Shown here: piece by piece, positions 1-5,592 of the stretch | Numbering within the stretch: the stretch's first letter is position 1 | Layout of the letters: each line of letters starts with the position of its first letter | Assembly: GCA_021823045.1 (NCBI GenBank) | Contig: JAKAPB010000049.1 | Location: 1-8,785 of the forward strand | Source: Actinomycetes bacterium | Lineage (GTDB): Bacteria; Actinomycetota; Acidimicrobiia; Acidimicrobiales; Acidimicrobiaceae | Reading direction: 5' to 3' | Length of the DNA: 8,785 nucleotides | The notes under the pieces: model-generated | Told to the model about the DNA's origin: nothing | What the model saw: the letters and a program-made list of their open reading frames with translations, nothing else | Database searches by the model: none | Translations under genes and position numbers: made by a program

Positions 1-584
1 TATAAGACCTGTCCGCTGAAGTGACGGGCTTAGGCAATTGATCCGATCAGTCTCCTCCGGCGTAAGGTTGGTATGGAACGCCCATATCACAAGAGAATAT
101 ACATGTCCAGAGCGCTGATCGAGGGTGGAGGTGGTCTACCCGCGTCGGTTGGAGGTTGGCCTCCTCTGGGCAGTGGTAGATGCTGGTGGCTCTCCCAAAA
201 ATGCCAACCTCATCATTGGCAGGTCAGGGGGAATTGGTAGGCGGGAACCTTCTGTCACAGAATGAATCCCTGTCGCCAATATCCGAAGACTACTAAGAAA
301 CCGGTAGTACCGGTCGGGAGATTGTCGCTGGCTTTGAGGCGAATACTTGGCTGAGAAATATAGCAGGCGTCGTCTCTGGTACCAAGTACAAACGAGAGTT
401 ACGACGACGGATAGGTCATGGAGGCCAAGACAGCACATAAATCCGTAAGGCTTGACGCTACAAAGTCCCGGCTCGTCTCGGTATCTGGGCTCAGTACAAA
501 TCTCCTCGCAATCACTTCAGCAGACGCCCTCTCCAGTAACCTAAGGGTCTTGAGCCCGAAGTTCCCCCTGGAGTCCTTCCCTGA
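1..584. other. gene-poor stretch, nothing assignable
   Basis: I see no gene here. Open frames exist on both strands (for example 418-636 on + and 399-632 on -), but they overlap each other. None has a convincing ribosome binding site or a recognisable domain. The only small structures are a GGAGG/CCTCC inverted repeat at 151-164 and two ACCGGT hexamers three bases apart at 300-314. Both are short enough to arise by chance. The stretch may be eroded coding sequence. Confidence 0.5.
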
Positions 585-1029
585 CGCGTTCTGCCTGGAC
601 TTATTCCAAAAACCCCTAACTATGGTAGGCATGTAGAAAGGCCGCCTACCGGGGATCGGGTACTATTGGAGGGTGAACTTCGGTTTAGCGGCGAATCCAA
701 AGTAATTCTCGATGCCGCTGGGAGTTGCGCAGTGCCCTAAATCGGGATGCGTTCGCCGATCAAAGCTGATCTCGTTACAAGGATGGATAGAGCGCTTATT
801 CTTTTAAGAAAATCCAGCGGGTGGACGCTCCACTTTAGTCATTGAAAAGAAGATCGGTGAACTCACAATCGGTGAGCCGGGTGTCCTTGTTATAGCCAGC
901 GACAAAACGTCTAATTCGACAGCGGGAGATAATCCTCTAGATCTAAAGGTAGGGGGGGCTACCTCACTGCCGGATTTCTCCAAGGTACAAGGTCTGCAAC
1001 TCGGGTTTCTAGCGTCTAGAGATAGCTGA
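585..1029 (+). pseudogene. possible decayed gene, unknown function
   Basis: Three pieces of protein-like sequence line up on the + strand. Codons 585-737 are open and read through ERPPTGDRVLLEGELRF and GESKVILDAAGSCAVP to a TAA at 738-740. The same frame resumes with an ATG at 783 (MDRALILLRK). A +1 shift near the A-run at 808-812 then leads into GGRSTLVIEKKIGELTIGEP and onward to a TGA at 1027-1029. The last segment is 73 codons open but has no ATG, GTG or TTG near its 5' end, so it cannot be an intact gene by itself. Residue composition is natural, with alternating hydrophobic and charged residues. I do not recognise the family. It could be a pseudogene with one nonsense change and one frameshift, or three chance open frames. 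Confidence 0.28.
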
Positions 1030-1109
1030 TTATCCGAATTGGACAACACAGATTCGAAGTAGTCACGTCTTGTCGTCTAGGGTGTTCCGAGGTTACGCTT
1101 CGTTCTGGG

Positions 1110-1520
1110 TTACCTCCGTCGGCCCCGGAAGAGGCGCCGAATTCCAGTCGCCGCACCGCCATCCCCGAGGCCGAACTCCCTTCGGAGGAGTTCATCTGGG
1201 TCTGAATTTCGTAGCTTATCCAGAAACTTGTCCAACTGAATCGGACTGGGGGCACCAGGTCGATTCAGGACGGGAAAACCGTTGCAAAACCCGATCAAAA
1301 CCGGAACCGAGTCGATCTCAAAGCTTGCGGCTAGTTCGGGCTCCTGGGCAATGTCTGCCCGCAAAAAAGCTATGTCAGTGTTATTCCTAGCGGCTTGTTC
1401 ATAGGTGACCTCAAAGGCACGATTCGATCCGCTCCAACGAGCCCAGAATTCTAAGACTACGAGCGGGTAGGTAGCGAGCATTTGATCAATGTCGGTATAT
1501 GAGATGTCTGCGACGCCCAT
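1110..1520 (-). CDS. thioredoxin-fold protein lacking the redox CxxC
   Basis: This 136-residue protein has the thioredoxin layout. VVLEFWARWSGSNRAF at about residues 21-36 sits where thioredoxins have FWAxWCGPCRxF. A central FLRADI strand follows, then SVPVLIGF at 71-78 with the conserved cis-proline at P73. Both active-site cysteines are replaced (W29-S30-G31-S32-N33), so it should not do thiol-disulfide exchange by the usual mechanism. The only cysteine is C79. It is longer than a plain thioredoxin (about 105-110) because of a basic C-terminal tail ending RRLFRGRRR. I chose the ATG at 1520, which follows AGGGGGAGA; a GTG four codons upstream (1532) is possible. It lies on the same strand as, and 216 bases downstream of, the MDMPI-like gene, so co-transcription is possible. 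A chaperone-like, scaffold or sensor role is inference only. Confidence 0.8.
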   Translation of the reverse strand: MGVADISYTDIDQMLATYPLVVLEFWARWSGSNRAFEVTYEQAARNNTDIAFLRADIAQEPELAASFEIDSVPVLIGFCNGFPVLNRPGAPSPIQLDKFLDKLRNSDPDELLRREFGLGDGGAATGIRRLFRGRRR

Positions 1521-1736
1521 TCTCCCCCTCACCTAGGCCCAAAGACAGCATAGTTATCGACAGCTAAGGCAGATGGCGAATATCTCTACAGTGCCTAATA
1601 TTGCCAGAGCAACTCTCGATGTGTGAGGCAAATGATGACTCAACCGATACCACGTTATCGCCAGCGGAGGCTTTGCACGACACAACAATGGTCGACGACG
1701 ACGGTGCCTTGTAGCGATGTACCGTCGGTTATAGGG

Positions 1737-2372
1737 TCAAAGGACGCTAAAACCCTTTTCTATTCCTCTCCTTCCGGTTATCGCAGACAAAACTAGCACG
1801 GTGGCATCAAGTCCGTCCAAAAGTCGAATCGCCAATTCCAGTGAACAACGTACCGGTTGCTGCAAAACCTCAGGTATCTCCACATCGAGCACCGCTGCCA
1901 TATCGACCGAATGTACCGCAAGTTCGAATGTCCTTGTAGGAAGGTAGTCGTCTAGTCGCATTTTCCCGACTGGAGTCGTCACGATGGCATCGACTTCTGC
2001 GCCAAACACTGCGGCCCTTCCCCTGTCGGCCAGGTCCATGATTGCAACTTTCGGATTGCTCCCTAGGGCCAAACCGGCGGCTCTACCTCGATCTAGCACC
2101 GCTTGTGGATCAGAAAGACCTGCTCTCGCCACTCGAAAGTAATCACTGGGACTCTTTAGCCACGGAAGAACGCCTACGTCGGATCGCAGTAGGTAGGCTT
2201 CGACTGTCGACATAGCTCGACCGGTATGCCCAAGAAGGGATCGTAGGTCCCACGCTCCAAGTGCTGGTTCTTCCCATTTTGCATCATCTATTTGGCTAAC
2301 TACTGCGAGGCACCCCTCTATCGCCTCGTTAAATAGCCAACGCTCCCTCGATAACCCTTCCGAAAATACCAC
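1737..2372 (-). CDS. maleylpyruvate isomerase / DinB-fold metal-dependent protein
   Basis: This is a 211-residue cytoplasmic protein of the mycothiol-dependent maleylpyruvate isomerase N-terminal/DinB four-helix fold. The N-terminal part has the family pattern W41-D-L-R-S-L-L-G-H49-T-G-R. The third helix reads YLPTRTFELAVHSVDMA, giving E150-x3-H154. H49, E150 and H154 match the His-Glu-His metal triad of this fold, so a divalent metal site looks intact. Characterised relatives use mycothiol or related thiols as cofactor in isomerase or transferase reactions, but most actinobacterial paralogues are uncharacterised and the substrate cannot be read from sequence. The start is GTG at 2372, behind a strong GGGAGGAGG about 5-8 bases upstream. 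An ATG five bases earlier is out of frame. Length is normal for the family. The short C-terminus argues against an extra SCP2-like domain. Confidence 0.85.
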   Translation of the reverse strand: MVFSEGLSRERWLFNEAIEGCLAVVSQIDDAKWEEPALGAWDLRSLLGHTGRAMSTVEAYLLRSDVGVLPWLKSPSDYFRVARAGLSDPQAVLDRGRAAGLALGSNPKVAIMDLADRGRAAVFGAEVDAIVTTPVGKMRLDDYLPTRTFELAVHSVDMAAVLDVEIPEVLQQPVRCSLELAIRLLDGLDATVLVLSAITGRRGIEKGFSVL

Positions 2373-2376
2373 CTCA

Positions 2377-2386
2377 TCCTCCTCCC
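2377..2386 (-). promoter_or_regulatory. strong ribosome binding site selecting a GTG start
   Basis: Read on the - strand, GGGAGGAGG lies a few bases before the GTG at 2372. It is the best Shine-Dalgarno match in the window and supports GTG over other starts. An ATG at 2377 would use the same purine run, but it is in another frame and would not give this protein. Confidence 0.6.
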
Positions 2387-2815
2387 GTTACAGTTACCTC
2401 ATGCTCTGAACGTATCGTTTGTCAGTTAAAAACCGCAATCGACTGTTGGCAAATTCATCAAAAAAGTGATGGCCCCGCAGAAGCTGCCTGTCAGATGCAT
2501 AGAACGACCTGCGGTCACTTACGCGCTTCACCTGATTGGTCACCACCCGGACTTGGCTGCAACCTCCTTCACCAAAGCCTCGATACAGCGAAAGTTATCG
2601 CATAAAGAGACTCGACGCAAAGAAATAGTGCCCTTTGATCTGGTGGAATGGCAGCTGAAAGACCGGCCAATGCCATCAACGAAAGGGTATGATTGCAGCA
2701 GTACTCTCTCTAGGTCTCAGAGGTATCTAAGTGGGCCTCGACGACAGGAATCTCGTAGCCAACGTCAGTTTTGTTCTGGTCTTCACACTTTCTTAGATCC
2801 TCGTTTTTGAACCAA
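2387..2815. other. gene-poor stretch upstream of the IS605-type hairpin
   Basis: A 114-codon open frame on the + strand (GTG at 2466, TGA at 2808-2810) ends 17 bases before the IS605-type hairpin, where the end of a TnpB gene would normally lie. However, I see none of the TnpB C-terminal signatures in any of the three + frames: no CxxC zinc-ribbon pair and no D-x-NAA-x-N motif. No convincing ribosome binding site precedes it. I treat it as non-coding or eroded sequence. The room between the MDMPI-like gene and the hairpin (about 450 bases) is too small for a whole tnpB of roughly 1.1-1.3 kb. Confidence 0.45.
2424..2452 (-). promoter_or_regulatory. candidate promoter for the MDMPI-like gene
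   Basis: Read on the - strand, TTGCCA (2452-2447) is followed after 17 bases by TTAACT (2429-2424), about 50 bases before the GTG start. The -35-like box is good and the spacing ideal, but the -10 box matches the consensus poorly. The call rests on position and spacing only. Confidence 0.22.
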
Positions 2816-2853
2816 CGGGAGCGCAATCCCCGTCCGTAAGGGCGGGGAGGTTC
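2816..2853 (+). mobile_element. IS200/IS605-type right-end hairpin (TnpB omega-RNA 3' end relic)
   Basis: AATCCCCGTCC-GTAA-GGGCGGGGAGG is the form of hairpin found just after tnpB at the right end of many IS605/IS1341-type elements. The stem is 2828-2835 paired with 2840-2847, eight base pairs including one G-T wobble, closed by a GTAA (GNRA-type) tetraloop, with the usual AGG after the stem. In active elements this segment is both the transposon end recognised by TnpA and the 3' scaffold of the TnpB guide RNA, with the guide starting just beyond it. Here no TnpA or TnpB can be seen on either side, so this is probably an orphan end left after deletion, or the end of a small non-autonomous copy. 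I infer the orientation (tnpB formerly to the left, + strand) from the conventional hairpin sequence. Confidence 0.62.
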
Positions 2854-2868
2854 ACGGACCGATCCAAG

Positions 2869-3265
2869 CTAAGGTCTCACTTGGCACCTGCCCTTGGGAG
2901 ACTTCTTTGCCATTGGCGCCTGGCTTGGGTCCGCGATGCTCCCCCATATCTTGCTACCTCGGAGCGCTCGTCTGGGAGAGATAACTTCAGCGGGTACCTT
3001 TACCGCCTCGGGGGCGATGTGAGGTAGGTCCATCTCTACTTCGGCACGACGGGCAAATGTCGCCCCGAAGACCACCCTTAGGGTACCCCGCCACGCTCCT
3101 TGGGCAAACAAGTTCGTGCGCGCTCTTGGAACTCTGAGAACGCTTCAGCCCGCCACCGGGTAGGGCACTGCAACCCGAGGGTTCTGACGCCACCTCCAGT
3201 AAAGTGCTCATGTACATTCACGAGTGTCGACCTTACGAACAAAATCGAGAGTTCTTGACCCCTCG
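2869..3265 (-). pseudogene. possible frameshifted gene remnant, unknown function
   Basis: On the - strand, an open frame running through VNVHEHFTGGGVRTLGLQC and SEFQERART passes, with one frameshift around 3080-3110, into a second frame. The second frame runs through WRGTLRVVFGATFARRAEV and VKVPAEVISPRRALRGSKIW to a TAG at 2869-2871. Joined, the two give about 130 residues with natural-looking composition. I recognise no family. The stop lies about 16 bases from the IS605-type hairpin, so the element end abuts this remnant. An alternative is chance open frames in G+C-rich DNA. Confidence 0.2.
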
Positions 3266-3574
3266 TGTCCCTGGGTGAGTCAGAACTCGTCTTATCGAGT
3301 CGAACTCCCTCCATTGGCTCTATTCGTCGAGTTTTAGCGTATCGATCGGTTTTACAGCATTCAATATGTGGATTCAAGCTTGTGATGATAGGGGGGTTGC
3401 GACAGCGGTTAGCAAGGCCACTTCGGATTCGATACCGACGCCTAAATGGCTGGCAAAGTCGACTCCACACCTTCTGAAGCGGACTAGGCTCGCTCCCGAT
3501 CGCCCTGAACAGGCTCCGGACCTGGCGGTATCTCGACTGCACTCGCAGGAGTGTGAACCTTTAGATCGTGGCGG
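3266..3574. other. gene-poor stretch, nothing assignable
   Basis: Overlapping open frames occur on both strands (for example 3265-3477 and 3366-3755 on +, 3078-3542 on -). None has domain content I recognise, and some run antisense to the small membrane protein gene. I see no terminator with a T-run after the 3575 stop, though transcription from the exporter pair must end in or beyond this stretch. Confidence 0.4.
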
Positions 3575-3790
3575 CTACTCCCGACGATGCCGAGCAGACC
3601 CGGTCGGTCGTTTCATAGCGTCGGCGAGGCCCTTTCCCATACTGGATCTCTCCGTCGGACCTCGGTCTTTGTTGCGATTGAGTCGCCCAACCACGGTAAC
3701 CGTCCCGGCCACAAGTGCCAAGAAACCGACCAATACCAACGCTGCAAAAATATAAGGCTGAGTGGACATACCCGCCATCGGCATCGGCAT
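3575..3790 (-). CDS. small single-span membrane protein, function unknown
   Basis: This encodes 71 residues with a short Met/Pro-rich N-terminus (MPMPMAGMS). One hydrophobic segment of about 22 residues follows (roughly 12-34, YIFAALVLVGFLALVAGTVT), then a highly basic hydrophilic tail rich in Arg, Lys and Gly. The positive tail suggests an N-out, C-in topology by the positive-inside rule. The start at 3790 is supported by GAGGTG eight bases upstream, inside the end of the exporter gene. Internal Met codons at 3784, 3778 and 3769 are alternatives. The ATG lies three bases after the exporter stop, so the two are probably translated from one message. It might assist the exporter, but no family is recognised. 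Confidence 0.55.
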   Translation of the reverse strand: MPMPMAGMSTQPYIFAALVLVGFLALVAGTVTVVGRLNRNKDRGPTERSSMGKGLADAMKRPTGSARHRRE

Positions 3791-3793
3791 GAC

Positions 3794-5095
3794 TTAGACA
3801 CCTCTAGCGGGATCGTCAACACTAGATGCCAGTGCCAAAGCAATCTCGTGGCGCCTAAGCACAAATGGAACGCAAGCACAAACAAAGATCGCACCGGGCA
3901 GGGCGAGGACAATTCCCGGTGAGATAAGCGCAACAAGGGCACCCCACCCAATGCCCGCGATACCCATGGCACCCGTGGTCAACGAGAGCTGAACGCTAGC
4001 CACTCGACCCCGCATGAGATCAGTGGCTGCACCTTGGTTAGCAGAGTAGACCCCCGCCATGAAAATAGCTTGTGCCCCGCCAGCCAATGCAGCTGAAATC
4101 AAATCGATACCGAGACTGTGGGCGAGACCAAGGCTGATCAAGGGGAGTCCACTGAGCAAGCCGGAGATAATAAGGATCGGCACCGCCGGCAGTCGTCGTC
4201 CCAATGCCATCATAAAAAGTGGTCCGACTACAGATCCAAGGCCAAAGGCCGTCAACAATAGACCATATGCTCCTGCATTGCCATTGAGATTAGCAGTGGC
4301 GACGGCCGGTAATATCCCTACCGAAGCCATGGTAAGACTGCAGTGGAGTCCGACCCAAACGAGCATCGTGGCCAGCGGGGCTTGCTTGCGGATATAGCTG
4401 AATCCCTCGGCAACCTGCCCAAAAACGTGGGGGCGCTCGGTTTGCCGTTCCGGTGTAATCGCCGCATGCCGAATGTGCCAGAGCATCGCGACGCCACAAA
4501 GATAAAAGGCCATGCAGAGGAGGAATGCCTGGCTCGGCCCCCATCCAGTGAGAATGACCGTGGCTATCGCCGGACCGGTCAGCTCCGCGCCTTGCTGGGC
4601 TATTCGAGCCGTCATGCTGGCATTCAACAGTCGATCTCGGCCCACGAGATCCGGAATCATCGCCTGCCATGCTGGTCCTTGAATTGAGTTCCCGATGCCG
4701 ATAGCAGCGGTAAACACGAGGAGATAGAAAAGATCAAGCTTGCCGGTCGCCGCAAAGATTGCGGCCAGCGCGCAGCTGATAGCGTTGACCAGCTGCCCAC
4801 CAGCTGCCATCCGGGCCCGATTCCTTCGATCGGCGGCACTCCCAGCAAAGAGGCCGAAGAACATCGATGGGATAAGGAGGAGCAGGCTGACCATGCTCGG
4901 CCAGAAGGACGAGTGGTGACCAAGTCGATAGGCTTCCCAACCCGCCACAAGGATTACTGCGAAACGGCCAGAATTTCCGCTTAAGGCTGCGCTCCAGACC
5001 CAGCGAAAAGGAACAACTTCAAAGGCCGAGAACATCTCCTTAAGTCCACGGTTCGTGTCGCTGCTCCTCCAGTCTTGGGTAGTGCTCTTCCCCAT
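3794..5095 (-). CDS. MFS exporter (EntS-like, MFS_3 type)
   Basis: This 433-residue protein is hydrophobic throughout, with about twelve membrane segments and a central hydrophilic loop near residues 210-230. Between segments 2 and 3 (about residues 81-96) it has GLFAGSAADRRNRARM, the MFS motif A with D89, R90 and R91. Overall pattern and length match the MFS_3/enterobactin-exporter-like group, which pumps small molecules such as siderophores, macrolides or other drugs out of the cell using the proton gradient. The substrate cannot be told. The start is ATG at 5095, with AGGAG ten bases upstream; the spacing is slightly long. The first 28 residues are hydrophilic, so an internal start at M21 is possible. 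It is the first gene of a tight pair with the 71-residue membrane protein and is transcribed away from the propeller/sigma operon. Confidence 0.88.
   Translation of the reverse strand: MGKSTTQDWRSSDTNRGLKEMFSAFEVVPFRWVWSAALSGNSGRFAVILVAGWEAYRLGHHSSFWPSMVSLLLLIPSMFFGLFAGSAADRRNRARMAAGGQLVNAISCALAAIFAATGKLDLFYLLVFTAAIGIGNSIQGPAWQAMIPDLVGRDRLLNASMTARIAQQGAELTGPAIATVILTGWGPSQAFLLCMAFYLCGVAMLWHIRHAAITPERQTERPHVFGQVAEGFSYIRKQAPLATMLVWVGLHCSLTMASVGILPAVATANLNGNAGAYGLLLTAFGLGSVVGPLFMMALGRRLPAVPILIISGLLSGLPLISLGLAHSLGIDLISAALAGGAQAIFMAGVYSANQGAATDLMRGRVASVQLSLTTGAMGIAGIGWGALVALISPGIVLALPGAIFVCACVPFVLRRHEIALALASSVDDPARGV
3799..3804 (-). promoter_or_regulatory. ribosome binding site inside the end of the exporter gene
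   Basis: Read on the - strand, GAGGTG lies eight bases before the ATG at 3790 and overlaps the last codons of the exporter gene. It supports both the reality and the start of the 71-residue membrane protein and implies translational coupling. Confidence 0.5.
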
Positions 5096-5301
5096 AATTA
5101 GCTGGCTCCTAACCGCGACCGAGACACATACTTTCTATGCAAGACTAGATCCGGCGTGCACAGAATTATGCAGGCCTCAAGGGGGCTGACCACCAAAAAT
5201 AGCCTTATCCCCCGTCATATGAAGGGCCCCCCGTTTGACGAACTGTCCTTTGCCCAGGTTGAGCGAGGCTTTCATTGATGCTAGAAGCGTATTTAGCCCC
5301 A

Positions 5302-5325
5302 CGAAAGCTGATCAATCAGCTTTCG
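5302..5325. repeat. perfect 10-bp inverted repeat with 4-base spacer
   Basis: CGAAAGCTGA and TCAGCTTTCG flank TCAA. The pairing is perfect over ten base pairs. No T-run follows on the + strand, and on the - strand the bases beyond it are GGGGCT, so it does not look like an intrinsic terminator of either direction. A dimeric operator or an RNA hairpin in a long leader is more likely. It lies 207 bases from the exporter start and 268 bases from the propeller start. Confidence 0.6.
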
Positions 5326-5392
5326 GAGACCCCACCGCTAGTCAACAAGCCGAGGGTGAGCCTTGGTCTACCCAGGGGGGAGCATGAGCCTC

Positions 5393-5441
5393 CTTGATTC
5401 GACCTTTTCCCTAGTTCCCATCTGCAGACCTGCGAATCAAG
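5393..5441. repeat. 9-bp inverted repeat with 31-base spacer
   Basis: CTTGATTCG (5393-5401) is the perfect reverse complement of CGAATCAAG (5433-5441). Centre-to-centre distance is 40 bases, close to four helical turns, so two bound protein units would face the same side of the DNA. It could also fold as a long hairpin in RNA. Significance is uncertain. Confidence 0.4.
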
Positions 5442-5531
5442 TGCACGTCTGAGCAACGAGCCCCAAACTCGCCAACACATGCTCTTTATCCGGCATCGTC
5501 AGCTATCGGAGAGAAAACTTCAGATTGGATT

Positions 5532-5556
5532 GAACGAAACGCTGTGGCGAAGCGTA
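5532..5556 (+). promoter_or_regulatory. candidate ECF-type promoter of the propeller operon
   Basis: GAAC (5532-5535) is followed after 17 bases by CGTA (5553-5556). This resembles the GAAC/CGTC-like boxes of many ECF promoters, though a 17-base spacer is at the long end. Transcription would begin near 5563, leaving a leader of about 30 bases before the TTG start. No matching sigma-70 -10 box is seen at that distance. If right, the operon's own sigma factor may drive it. The match is short and could be chance. Confidence 0.25.
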
Positions 5557-5580
5557 CTTGTCTGTAGTTGTTTCATAAGA

Positions 5581-5585
5581 AAGGA
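5581..5585 (+). promoter_or_regulatory. ribosome binding site selecting a TTG start
   Basis: AAGGA lies seven bases before TTG at 5593, and that TTG places a classical signal peptide at the N-terminus. The upstream in-frame ATG at 5479 lacks such a site. Confidence 0.6.
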
Positions 5586-5592
5586 AACCACA

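Larger units (their letters stand above)
5096..5592. promoter_or_regulatory. divergent intergenic region with two inverted repeats
   Basis: About 500 bases separate the - strand exporter from the + strand propeller operon. I see no gene in it. An open frame continuous with the propeller gene reaches back to an ATG at 5479, but its first 38 codons have no ribosome binding site and lack signal-peptide character. The region must hold promoters for both directions, and it carries the two perfect inverted repeats and the candidate ECF promoter listed separately. Confidence 0.6.

Noticed and set aside
300..314. ACCGGT-AGT-ACCGGT symmetric motif
   Set aside because: Two six-base palindromes three bases apart with no gene nearby to regulate. 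Easily a chance match.
1070..1390. Open frame on the + strand opposite the thioredoxin-fold gene
   Set aside because: Antisense shadow. The - strand frame has a recognisable fold and ribosome binding site.
2466..2810. 114-codon open frame on the + strand ending just before the IS605-type hairpin, considered as the C-terminal end of tnpB
   Set aside because: No CxxC zinc-ribbon pairs, no D-x-NAA-x-N motif and no useful ribosome binding site in any + frame. Position alone is not enough.
3613..3972. Second - strand frame overlapping the small membrane protein and the exporter end
   Set aside because: It runs across the end of the exporter in another frame and lacks a ribosome binding site. The 3575-3790 frame has a membrane span and a well-placed GAGGTG.
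4059..4397. Open frames on the + strand opposite the MFS exporter (also 4343-4687)
   Set aside because: Antisense shadows of a clear twelve-span transporter, with no domain content of their own.
5479..5592. N-terminal extension of the propeller protein from an ATG at 5479
   Set aside because: No ribosome binding site, and it would bury the signal peptide 48 residues in. The TTG at 5593 has a good site and gives a normal exported protein.
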